A model generated the notes under the pieces. It was not told the DNA's origin. It ran no database searches and saw nothing but the letters and a program-made list of their open reading frames with translations. The translations under genes and the position numbers were made by a program. Positions 8,497 through 15,726 of a stretch of DNA of 64,000 bases are shown here, piece after piece. The stretch's first letter is position 1. Each line of letters opens with the position of its first letter. Source of the stretch: an uncultured Eubacteriales bacterium (GTDB lineage: Bacteria; Bacillota; Clostridia; Oscillospirales; Acutalibacteraceae); assembly GCA_934636435.1 (NCBI GenBank), contig CAKUAQ010000003.1:5165-69164 (forward strand), in the 5' to 3' direction.

Positions 8497-8856
8497 GTGA
8501 ATCAAAATGCATCATCAGCAACTCCCAAATGGTATCAAAAGAATTCTCCGCTGACTGTTTTGGTTATGGTTTTAGCCTTGCTTTTTTTAGTGGGAGCAAT
8601 CATTTTCAGTGTGTTCACCTTCAGCGGAGGAAACCGCCGCAACAAAATAACATCCGAAAAATATGAAGCGATCAATGTCGGGATGACCTATGCCGAGGTC
8701 AAAGAACTAATTGGAGAAGATGGCTATTAATTTACACAATATGGTGATGGTGATGAAGAAGTAAAGGTTTATGTGTGGAATACCGGTAACAACAGCGGGT
8801 CGGCGACGATCACTTTTCAGGGCGGAAAAGTATATGGTAAAAACGGCCGTTTTTAA
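8497..8856 (+). pseudogene. DUF3862-like membrane protein, interrupted by a stop
   Basis: Reading from GTG 8497 (after AGAAAGG), the frame encodes a short polar N-terminus, a membrane helix (VLVMVLALLFLVGAIIFSVF) and a DUF3862/SmpA-type domain beginning YEAINVGMTYAEVKELIGE. A TAA at 8728-8730 (codon 78) interrupts it; the same frame continues with convincing domain sequence (EEVKVYVWNTG, ATITFQGGKVYGKNGRF) to a second TAA at 8854. A single substitution explains the stop. The ends of the domain agree with family members from memory, so this looks like a recently killed gene rather than a short real protein. Confidence 0.7.
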
Positions 8857-8912
8857 AATCCCTACATGAGAAACGATCCCCCCTTTTATCAATTTTTTGA
8901 GGAGGTCTACTG

Positions 8913-9470
8913 ATGAAAAGAATATTGCCGATTTTGTTGGTCATCTGTATGCTTTTATTAAGCGGGTGCATCTGTATGCTTTTATTAAGCGGGTGCGGGT
9001 CTGGCGTATTTCAAGTGTTCCAAAAGCCTAACACATCGAAGGGAAGTTCGCCGGACAACCTTGTTCCTCTTGGAGAATATGTGGACATTTGTCCGGACGA
9101 ACGAGATGTGCAGGTTTGCATTTCGGAGATCATCTCCGGTGACAAAGCAAAGGAGCTAGTCGATTGCAGTGACAAGTCACTCGATTTCGTTATCATTAAA
9201 TTCAATATGAAGGCTGTCAACTTAAACGGAAAAGAGTTTAGCCCATCTTCAATGAACATGATCTTGAATGATGGTACGATCGAGGGAGACATTTATACAT
9301 ATGACGCAGATGAAAATCTCGGTCTTTCGGAATTTGGGAGGAAAACCTTTGGGACTGAGGGCTCTATTGATTGTATTTCTGTGTTTAGCGTGAAGCTCGA
9401 CCAGTGTAAATACTTAAGATACGGCTACGGGGCATATGAGGACAAGACTTACTTTGCCATAAGGGAATAG
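8913..9470 (+). CDS. Lipoprotein with duplicated lipobox, copy 1
   Basis: A 185-residue exported lipoprotein. The signal peptide contains a 27-base exact tandem repeat, giving ICMLLLSGC twice; either cysteine could be lipidated. The mature part holds DERDVQVCISEIISGDKAKE and a beta-rich domain resembling DUF4352-type extracellular folds; identity is uncertain. Start ATG follows GGAGG. A second copy at 10258-10815 differs by one residue (Ile4 to Thr). The gene is visibly richer in A+T than the core genes nearby. Function unknown. Confidence 0.8.
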   Translation: MKRILPILLVICMLLLSGCICMLLLSGCGSGVFQVFQKPNTSKGSSPDNLVPLGEYVDICPDERDVQVCISEIISGDKAKELVDCSDKSLDFVIIKFNMKAVNLNGKEFSPSSMNMILNDGTIEGDIYTYDADENLGLSEFGRKTFGTEGSIDCISVFSVKLDQCKYLRYGYGAYEDKTYFAIRE

Positions 9471-9660
9471 TCGATACAGCAGAAATATGCAATATCCATT
9501 TTATCGGCAAGCCCTGATCATCGATCGTCTATGATGAGCTTTCTCTTTTCGCTGCAAACTTTTCTACCCGCTCTTTCATGATCCACCAGTCTTGTTGCTT
9601 GGAATGCCCGTCGTCGATATCGTCCTCGAACGGCGCCGTGGCCCTTTCCGTTGTAAAACC
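8924..9660. repeat. 737-bp direct repeat, copy 1
   Basis: Identical base for base to 10269-11005 as far as I can read, an offset of 1345. It covers nearly all of the lipoprotein gene and the C-terminal fragment of a minus-strand gene. Weaker similarity extends a few tens of bases upstream (from about 8886) and about 12 bases downstream. Confidence 0.95.
8940..8993 (+). repeat. 27-bp tandem duplication in signal peptide
   Basis: The unit ATCTGTATGCTTTTATTAAG... (27 bases, starting near 8943) occurs twice in tandem and duplicates the lipobox. The same duplication is in the second gene copy near 10288-10341. Confidence 0.9.
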
Positions 9661-9720
9661 CGCATTCAGTGGCTGCAGGGCGCCCCGCACCCGTTTCCGG
9701 GAGACCGGCGCTTTTCCGTC
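9529..9720 (-). pseudogene. Gene remnant (C-terminus), copy 1
   Basis: The minus strand is open for 63 codons with no start, ending PLNAGFTTERATAPFEDD, IDDGHSKQQDWWIMKERV and EKFAAKRESSS before TAG. Its last ~45 codons are inside the direct repeat. Just upstream of the repeat edge the two copies still both encode PLNAG but with four synonymous differences, which supports real coding history. Family not recognised. Confidence 0.45.
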
Positions 9721-9766
9721 TTATGTTTAGCTATATAAAATCTTCTTTTGAAGGCGGTGTTTAATT

Positions 9767-10177
9767 GTGGTTGAGGATTTTAACCAAATGGGCTCTCTGC
9801 TCAGGCAATATAAAGTGAATTACATTTCCGGACTTCCGGATCTTTCTAAACCCAGGCGACATATCACGATGCAGCTATGCACTTCCGGCTTTGTTATTTC
9901 CGGAAGAGCATTTCCGCTTATTCAGATTCCATATTCTTCGGTTGTGAAATTTGACTTGATTGTTGGATATGGCTCAAGGTGGGATTATAGACCGTCGGAC
10001 ATGAGTGTTGCGAAAGTTATCGACATGAACTATCTCAACGACAAACGTCAGATAATCGCTTTGACGCTTGAGCTGTCCGCTACATTAAATGTTTTCAGGG
10101 ATCATCAAACACGATCTGAGCTTATTCCTTTTCTAAAAAGCGCTGGTATATATGATCAATTTAATTTCAGCCGGTGA
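9767..10177 (+). CDS. Hypothetical 136-residue protein
   Basis: A soluble protein started by GTG with a GGCGGTG site upstream. The middle (GFVISGRAFPLIQIPYSSVVKFDLI) looks like a short all-beta unit, perhaps PH-like, and the C-terminus (RSELIPFLKSAGIYDQFNF) is helical. No confident family. It lies between the two identical lipoprotein copies and shares their A+T-rich composition, suggesting it belongs to the same accessory block. Confidence 0.55.
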   Translation: MVEDFNQMGSLLRQYKVNYISGLPDLSKPRRHITMQLCTSGFVISGRAFPLIQIPYSSVVKFDLIVGYGSRWDYRPSDMSVAKVIDMNYLNDKRQIIALTLELSATLNVFRDHQTRSELIPFLKSAGIYDQFNFSR

Positions 10178-10257
10178 GTGGCAAATATGTCCGTTTTGAG
10201 CAATAGATTTTTCATATCAGTCAATCAATGCTATCAATTATTTGTGGAGGTCTACTG

Positions 10258-10815
10258 ATGAAAAGAACATTGCCGATTTTGTTGGTCATCTGTATGCTTT
10301 TATTAAGCGGGTGCATCTGTATGCTTTTATTAAGCGGGTGCGGGTCTGGCGTATTTCAAGTGTTCCAAAAGCCTAACACATCGAAGGGAAGTTCGCCGGA
10401 CAACCTTGTTCCTCTTGGAGAATATGTGGACATTTGTCCGGACGAACGAGATGTGCAGGTTTGCATTTCGGAGATCATCTCCGGTGACAAAGCAAAGGAG
10501 CTAGTCGATTGCAGTGACAAGTCACTCGATTTCGTTATCATTAAATTCAATATGAAGGCTGTCAACTTAAACGGAAAAGAGTTTAGCCCATCTTCAATGA
10601 ACATGATCTTGAATGATGGTACGATCGAGGGAGACATTTATACATATGACGCAGATGAAAATCTCGGTCTTTCGGAATTTGGGAGGAAAACCTTTGGGAC
10701 TGAGGGCTCTATTGATTGTATTTCTGTGTTTAGCGTGAAGCTCGACCAGTGTAAATACTTAAGATACGGCTACGGGGCATATGAGGACAAGACTTACTTT
10801 GCCATAAGGGAATAG
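10258..10815 (+). CDS. Lipoprotein with duplicated lipobox, copy 2
   Basis: The 185-residue twin of the gene at 8913, differing only at residue 4 (Thr for Ile). It keeps the doubled ICMLLLSGC lipobox. ATG 10258 follows GGAGG at the same spacing as copy 1; an in-frame ATG ten codons upstream lacks a site. The upstream flanks of the two copies are similar but not identical (TATCAATT, then TTTG, then GGAGG), so each has a related but diverged leader. Function unknown; presumably anchored on the outer face of the membrane. Confidence 0.8.
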   Translation: MKRTLPILLVICMLLLSGCICMLLLSGCGSGVFQVFQKPNTSKGSSPDNLVPLGEYVDICPDERDVQVCISEIISGDKAKELVDCSDKSLDFVIIKFNMKAVNLNGKEFSPSSMNMILNDGTIEGDIYTYDADENLGLSEFGRKTFGTEGSIDCISVFSVKLDQCKYLRYGYGAYEDKTYFAIRE

Positions 10816-11005
10816 TCGATACAGCAGAAATATGCAATATCCATTTTATCGGCAAGCCCTGATCATCGATCGTCTATGATGAGCTTTCTCTTTTCGCTGC
10901 AAACTTTTCTACCCGCTCTTTCATGATCCACCAGTCTTGTTGCTTGGAATGCCCGTCGTCGATATCGTCCTCGAACGGCGCCGTGGCCCTTTCCGTTGTA
11001 AAACC
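10269..11005. repeat. 737-bp direct repeat, copy 2
   Basis: Exact copy of 8924-9660 in the same orientation. The first flanking mismatch is at 10268 (C against T); the last is at 11006 (G against C). Confidence 0.95.
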
Positions 11006-11185
11006 GGCGTTGAGCGGGTCTTTGCGGATGCGCAGGAGAAACCTGCGATGCGTTATACACGCCGCGGGGGCTTGGCCGCCGTCACGCGATGGGTCAGGCT
11101 TAAATGTGCGGCCACGAGCCTGAAAAAGCCGGCAAATCGGAGTTAAAAAAACTCCGTTTCCCGGGTTATATTCGTTGATGATTCC
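10874..11185 (-). pseudogene. Gene remnant (C-terminus), copy 2
   Basis: Minus-strand frame open for about 100 codons with no start near its beginning. It reads RRFLLRIRKDPLNAGFTTER and then the same tail as the fragment at 9529. Outside the identical repeat its sequence differs from copy 1 apart from the PLNAG codons. The upstream part runs through a hairpin region and is probably not coding. Confidence 0.4.
11138..11159 (+). terminator. Weak hairpin
   Basis: CGGAGTT and AACTCCG arms around an A-rich loop, followed by TTT. A possible terminator; no obvious gene ends immediately upstream. Confidence 0.35.
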
Positions 11186-11246
11186 TCAAACTGCAGGAGA
11201 CCCCCTGCTTTCGTTATTTGAAAGCAAGGGGGGCTTTGACAGGCTG

Positions 11247-11284
11247 AAACACCGCCGGGTTTCATTCGGAACCCGGCGGTGTTT
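11247..11284. terminator. Hairpin after glycosyltransferase gene
   Basis: A perfect 14-15 bp stem (AAACACCGCCGGGT arms) with a loop of about 8 bases. Flanking A/T runs make it usable in either direction. It follows the minus-strand glycosyltransferase. A second imperfect hairpin sits just before it at about 11200-11233. Confidence 0.7.
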
Positions 11285-11326
11285 ATCGCTTATATCTGCA
11301 GGCGGCCGCGCGGCGCGCCCGCAATA

Positions 11327-12385
11327 TCATACTTTGAATACAAACCGGCGCTGGATCTGATAGCTGACGCAAAACAGCACCGTATCCACCAGGAATTTCA
11401 CCCCTGTCTGGTGCAGCGGCAGCAGAGCGCAGACCACCATCACCAGCCCGGCGCTGGCCAGCATCTGGCATACGCACAGAGCGTAGTATTTCCATAGGGC
11501 CTGTCCCAGCGATTCTCGTGAGCGGAACACGGCCCGTCGATTGAGGGTGAAATTCAAAAGCGACGAGCAGACCCGCGCCACCACGGTGGACCATAGAATT
11601 TGCTGCTCCTCCGGCAGACCGGCGAACAGTAGATGACCGCACAGGGTGAACAGACCCAGATCCAGCAGGAAGCAGCCGAGGCTTGCTCCCATATATCCGA
11701 TGAAATGCCGCAGGATCAGCCAGTATATCCGCAGACTGTCCCGCACCGGGCGGAAATGACTGGTTTGGTTTTCTTCTATATAGATGGTTTCGATGGGCAG
11801 CTCCGCACAGGGGATCCGCAGCCGTCGCAGCTCCAGCAGCATATTCGTCTCATACTCGAACCGTTCGCCGGACACCAGCATGAGCGGCTCCAGAAACTGC
11901 CGGGGGATGCCCCGCAGCCCGGTCTGGGTGTCGCTGACCCGCAGGCCGCACAGCAGCCGGAAGGTCAGGCTGGTGGTGCGATTACCGAAACGGCTGCGCG
12001 CCGGCACGTCGGGACGGCTGAAATCCCGCACCCCCAGATACAGTCGGCTGTCATCCGCCAGCAGTGCCTGCGCCAGCCGCAGCACATCGGCGGCGCCGTG
12101 CTGTCCGTCGCCGTCCACCGTCACCACGCCCCGGCACTCCGGACGCTGCTCCAATATATAGGCGAAAGCCGTTTTCAGCGCCCGTCCCTTGCCCCGATTC
12201 ACCTCATGGCGCAGCACCGTCACGCCGGGCAGCACCGCCGCCTGCCGGAAGGGCTCCATGTGGCCCTCGTCGCTGCCGTCGTTGACCAGCAGCACATCGG
12301 TGAATCCCGCATCCAGCATTCCCCGCACCACCCGCAGCAGCTTCTCGTCCGGATTCAGTGAGGGAATAATAACCGTAATATCCAT
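11327..12385 (-). CDS. GT2 glycosyltransferase fused to GtrA domain
   Basis: A 352-residue fusion. The N-terminal ~225 residues are a family 2 glycosyltransferase (MDITVIIPSLNPDEKLL, LLVNDGSDEG, and VTVDGDGQH as the DxD-type metal site), resembling dolichyl-phosphate-mannose synthase type enzymes. The C-terminus has four membrane helices of the GtrA type (LGCFLLDLGLFTLCGHLLF onward, FTLNRRAVFRS loop). It probably moves a sugar on to undecaprenyl phosphate and helps flip it for envelope decoration. Start at 12385 after AAAGGGG. Single gene with its own terminator. Confidence 0.88.
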   Translation of the reverse strand: MDITVIIPSLNPDEKLLRVVRGMLDAGFTDVLLVNDGSDEGHMEPFRQAAVLPGVTVLRHEVNRGKGRALKTAFAYILEQRPECRGVVTVDGDGQHGAADVLRLAQALLADDSRLYLGVRDFSRPDVPARSRFGNRTTSLTFRLLCGLRVSDTQTGLRGIPRQFLEPLMLVSGERFEYETNMLLELRRLRIPCAELPIETIYIEENQTSHFRPVRDSLRIYWLILRHFIGYMGASLGCFLLDLGLFTLCGHLLFAGLPEEQQILWSTVVARVCSSLLNFTLNRRAVFRSRESLGQALWKYYALCVCQMLASAGLVMVVCALLPLHQTGVKFLVDTVLFCVSYQIQRRFVFKV

Positions 12386-12410
12386 CCTGCAACCCCTTTG
12401 TACACTGTCC

Positions 12411-12447
12411 AAAAAATAGAGTGGGAAATGTCGCCATTCCCCACTCC
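12411..12447 (-). terminator. Terminator of sigma/serpin operon
   Basis: On the minus strand, GAGTGGG and CCCACTC arms with inner AATG/CATT pairing, then TATTTTTT. Confidence 0.8.
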
Positions 12448-12486
12448 AGTATACCAAACATTCCGGAAAAAGACAACCCCGAATTT

Positions 12487-13908
12487 TTATCCCTGCGGTT
12501 GCTCCACCACCCCGGCAAACAGCATAGTACCGGTGTCGCCGGTGATATAGAACAGGAACGGGCGATCCAGGTGGAAATCCACCCGGGGCGGGTCCTTAGG
12601 CATCATGGATCCGTCCTTCAGCTCCACGGTAAAGGCTGCCGCCGTGCAGCCCTCCTCGTCCACCGTCACCCGGGCGGCGTGCTGAATCCGGGTCAGACAC
12701 CCACCATCGTCGGAGAGAGAAGAAAAGTCGGCGCGCTCCTCGTCAAACACATCCGTCACGCCCAGCGCCTGCAGCCCTGCCGCCAGGTCCATATCGCCGG
12801 ATACGTCAAATTTCGGTACCCGGAGAGACACCCGGCTGGTCTGCCCCTCGCCCATATCCCTCAGCCACGCGCCGCTCGTCAGCAGCGTATCCGGGGACAC
12901 ACCCGCATCGGGCAGCACAAACCACATCCGGCAGGAATCGGCGCCAAACTCCAGACTCAGCGCCCGAAAGCCCTCGCCGGAATAGACATCGGTATCCCAA
13001 TTTTCCTGGCGCAGATACTCGCAGGTCACGTCTCCCGCCGCCGCATGGAACACATCGGACACGGTATTTGCCGGGTCAAACTCATATGACCACCGGCTGC
13101 TGAAATACACCGTGCTGGCCAGCGCGATCACCGTTCTCTCCTGCAGCTCCACCGCGTCCACCGCCTGCTTCAGCAGCCCACCGGTCTGCTGGTTCAGCCA
13201 GCCCCGCAGCGATTGGTTATATCCATCCGAGCCCATTTTGCCGCTGAAGGAGGAGGCAAAATAGTCCTTGGCCAGCGTATCCAGCGTTTTCTGCCGATAG
13301 CCGCCCCCCTGCCGCAGCCACAATGAATTAGCCAGTCGGCAGATGCCCTGCCGACTGTCCCGGTATTCCGCCAGCCACAGGGCGTTCACCCGCTGCCGCA
13401 GCTGCTCCGCGGTATCGGCACCCAGCAGCTGCAAAATCTGACTGCGGCTGTCGCCGTCGGTGCATTCCGCCAGCATGCCCAACGCCATATACAGATTCAG
13501 CGGCGACATAACCCGGTTTTCTCCGTTGCGCCCGGACAAAAATTGCCGGGTAACAGCGGTCTGATAGGCGGACAGGGATGGCACCGCCGCGGCGCGCCGG
13601 TCATTCTCCCAGCAGCGATCCCACCAGTCCTCCCCCGCCTGCGGGTCGGTGTAGTTTCCCTCGTCATCCCGCTCCGGCTCGGTCAGCTCCGGCGGATAGA
13701 CCGCCATCGCCAGCATCCGGGCACTGCCCGGCAGTCCGGTGGCGGGGCGGCGGTTCGGCAGCAGCACCGCCCCCGCCCCGATGGCAATGCAGGCGGCGGC
13801 CGCCACCGCGCCGATCCACCAATTCCGTTTTTTGCGCCGGGGGACGGTCCTCACCACCAGAGAATCCTCCACCCGACCGATGGCGTCGCTCAGTTGTTCT
13901 TTGTTCAT
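12487..13908 (-). CDS. Membrane-anchored serpin
   Basis: A 473-residue protein. Residues 1-30 (MNKEQLSDAIGRVEDSLVV plus a basic patch) resemble the cytoplasmic end of ECF anti-sigma factors; a membrane helix follows (WWIGAVAAAACIAIGAGAVL). The rest is a serpin: NRVMSPLNLYMALGMLAE at the start, VIALASTVYFSSRWSYEF mid-way and the RPFLFYITGDTGTMLFAG end. The reactive-loop hinge reads VDEEGCTAAAFTVELKDGS, compatible with an inhibitor; counting from the hinge puts P1-P1' near Ser-Met. The serpin part should be outside the membrane. Start overlaps the sigma gene stop by four bases. Confidence 0.85.
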   Translation of the reverse strand: MNKEQLSDAIGRVEDSLVVRTVPRRKKRNWWIGAVAAAACIAIGAGAVLLPNRRPATGLPGSARMLAMAVYPPELTEPERDDEGNYTDPQAGEDWWDRCWENDRRAAAVPSLSAYQTAVTRQFLSGRNGENRVMSPLNLYMALGMLAECTDGDSRSQILQLLGADTAEQLRQRVNALWLAEYRDSRQGICRLANSLWLRQGGGYRQKTLDTLAKDYFASSFSGKMGSDGYNQSLRGWLNQQTGGLLKQAVDAVELQERTVIALASTVYFSSRWSYEFDPANTVSDVFHAAAGDVTCEYLRQENWDTDVYSGEGFRALSLEFGADSCRMWFVLPDAGVSPDTLLTSGAWLRDMGEGQTSRVSLRVPKFDVSGDMDLAAGLQALGVTDVFDEERADFSSLSDDGGCLTRIQHAARVTVDEEGCTAAAFTVELKDGSMMPKDPPRVDFHLDRPFLFYITGDTGTMLFAGVVEQPQG

Positions 13909-14465
13909 ATGTCCCAGCCCTCCTGTTCCAGATATTGCCGCAGTGCCTGCCGCGCCCGGCAGAGCCGGCTTTTGACACTGCCCTGCGGCTCGTGCAGGCG
14001 GTCGGCGATGGCTCGGATCGGCTCGGCATAAAAATACCGCTGCATAAACGCCTGCTGCACCGGCTCCGGCTGCGCAGACAGCCACCGTCCGATCGCCTCC
14101 GCCAGCGCAGCGCCCTCCGCCTCGCTCTGGGGTGTTTCCGCACCGCTGACGCAATCCGCCAGCTCCTCCAGCGAGACGGCGTATTCCGTGCCGCTCCGTT
14201 TCTCCGCCCGGCGGCGGCGGTAGCGGTCGATGGACACCTGCCGCAAAATCCGGATCACATAGGCGCACAGGGACTCCGGCTTATGGGGCGGCAGGGAGCT
14301 CCAGGTGTGCCAATAGGTATCGTTGACGCACTCCCGGCTATCCTCCCAATCGGATAAAATCCGATACGACAGCCCCCGCAGTATCTGTCCATACGCCCGG
14401 TCGGTCTCCCGGATGGCGCGCTCCTGCCGCTGCCAATACAGCTCGACGATCTGTCGATCCTCCAT
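13905..14465 (-). CDS. ECF-type sigma factor
   Basis: A 186-residue sigma factor with region 2 (SDWEDSRECVNDTYWHTWSS, then YVIRILRQVSIDRYRRRR) and region 4 (VQQAFMQRYFYAEPIRAIAD, with EPQGSVKSRLCRARQALRQYL as the helix-turn-helix). It starts MEDRQIVELYWQRQE at 14465 after GAGGGGGTGAG. It overlaps the serpin gene by ATGA, the arrangement usual for an ECF sigma and its anti-sigma. The N-terminal anchor of the serpin is therefore the best candidate partner. Confidence 0.88.
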   Translation of the reverse strand: MEDRQIVELYWQRQERAIRETDRAYGQILRGLSYRILSDWEDSRECVNDTYWHTWSSLPPHKPESLCAYVIRILRQVSIDRYRRRRAEKRSGTEYAVSLEELADCVSGAETPQSEAEGAALAEAIGRWLSAQPEPVQQAFMQRYFYAEPIRAIADRLHEPQGSVKSRLCRARQALRQYLEQEGWDI

Positions 14466-14522
14466 CGTCTCACCCCCTCGCTCTCTAAGCCGCAAAAATC
14501 CGGATAAGGTTGCAAAAAATCC

Positions 14523-14563
14523 AAAAAAATGCAGGGCCGCCCCATGAAAAGAGCAGCCCTGCA
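14523..14563 (-). terminator. Terminator of DUF4349 gene
   Basis: TGCAGGGC/GCCCTGCA stem on the minus strand followed by seven Ts. Confidence 0.85.
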
Positions 14564-14569
14564 CGCCGT

Positions 14570-15466
14570 TTACGATTCGTTTGTGTGCGTGGGCGGCTGC
14601 GTGGGCGGGGTATATACCGTCCGTCCCTGTTGCCGCTGTGCCTTGCGCTGCCGCCGCTGCCTGCGGGTCGCCAGCAGCACAATCACCACCACTGCCGCCG
14701 CAATCAGCAGAAACGGCAGCATCCACACCAGCGCGATGCCGATATCCTTGAATACCTCCAGCGCTGTGGAGAAGGCTCCGGTGAAGGCTTCCGCCAGCCG
14801 GGTGCCATACGGCGTATTGCCGCTGCGGGTCAGGGCGGTCTGGTACAGGCGCACCCGTACCGTGGCATAGGAAACCTGATTGTCATAGCGCTTGAGCTGC
14901 CCGGTGAGGCTGTCCAGCTCTCCCTGTACCTTCGCCAGCTCCTGCTCCAGCTTGAGGAGCGTATCCAGATTTTCCGCCCGCTCGATGAGTGCCAGCAGCC
15001 GGTCCCGCTGGGCGGTCTTTGCCTTGATATGGGCGTCGGTATCGTAGTATTGGTCGGTGATATCCTCCTCGCTGCGGGAATGGCTCTGCACCGTCCCTAC
15101 CTGCGCCAGCGCCGCCCCGAACCCCTCCACCTTGTCGGTAGGCAGGCGCAGCACATAATAGCCGCTGCCGTTATCGGTGGATTCGCCGCTGATGTCCGAT
15201 TCCTCCACATAGCCGCCCTGCTCCTGCACCAGCGCTTCCAGCCGCTGCACCGCCTCGGTGAATTTCTGCGTCTGTACCTCATAGCGGGCGGTGACGATCA
15301 CCTTGCGCCGGGTGGCGGCGCTGCCGGATACGCTGCCGTCTTCCTCGGCGGCATGGGTGTCATCCCCCGCGGCCGCCCGGTTGTACGCCTTGCCGCCTGC
15401 GCCGCAGGCGGTCAGTCCGATCAGCAGGCACAGCGCCAGCAGGGCGATTCCGATACGCTTTTTCAT
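14570..15466 (-). CDS. DUF4349 lipoprotein
   Basis: A 298-residue envelope protein. Lipoprotein signal MKKRIGIALLALCLLIGLTAC (residues 1-21, cysteine at 21), a DUF4349 domain with a predicted coiled coil (around KAKTAQRDRLLALIERAENL), then one membrane helix near residues 240-265 (IALVWMLPFLLIAAAVVVIV) and a basic, Gln-rich tail inside the cell. Having both a lipid anchor and a helix is usual for this family, whose function is unknown. Own promoter and terminator. Confidence 0.85.
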   Translation of the reverse strand: MKKRIGIALLALCLLIGLTACGAGGKAYNRAAAGDDTHAAEEDGSVSGSAATRRKVIVTARYEVQTQKFTEAVQRLEALVQEQGGYVEESDISGESTDNGSGYYVLRLPTDKVEGFGAALAQVGTVQSHSRSEEDITDQYYDTDAHIKAKTAQRDRLLALIERAENLDTLLKLEQELAKVQGELDSLTGQLKRYDNQVSYATVRVRLYQTALTRSGNTPYGTRLAEAFTGAFSTALEVFKDIGIALVWMLPFLLIAAAVVVIVLLATRRQRRQRKAQRQQGRTVYTPPTQPPTHTNES

Positions 15467-15501
15467 TCTCCTCCAACCTCCTTCGGTGGTATTCTGAGAG
15501 C

Positions 15502-15530
15502 ATCATACCATATGGGGACGTTTTTGGCAA
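15502..15530 (-). promoter_or_regulatory. Promoter of DUF4349 gene
   Basis: TTGCCA, 17 bases, TATGAT on the minus strand, 36 bases upstream of the start. Confidence 0.75.
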
Positions 15531-15644
15531 ATGACAGTTTTGTAACCGCGTGTCCGTGCCCCGGGCTTTGCGGGAAACGGCGGGGATAATTCTTGCGGAT
15601 TTCTTACATTTTCGGCGGAAAATCTTACATTTTGGCAGAGCCCC

Positions 15645-15674
15645 TTTACAAGTGACCGGTTCCCATAGTATACT
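15645..15674 (+). promoter_or_regulatory. Promoter of LiaF-like operon
   Basis: TTTACA, 18-base spacer, TATACT. A CCGGTT/AACCGG inverted repeat (15656-15661 and about 15688-15693) brackets the -10 box and could be an operator. Confidence 0.7.
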
Positions 15675-15726
15675 GCTCGTGTAACCGGCGGAGATGTTGC
15701 CGGAATCTTTGGAGGTGTGACCGACT

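Noticed and set aside
8728..8730. Recoding (selenocysteine-type) of the internal stop
   Set aside because: The codon is TAA, not TGA, and no stem-loop of that kind follows.
12487..14268. A 593-residue serpin starting near 14268
   Set aside because: The extra 120 residues are antisense-like Arg/Gly-rich sequence over the sigma gene; the ATG at 13908 in the ATGA overlap is the natural start.
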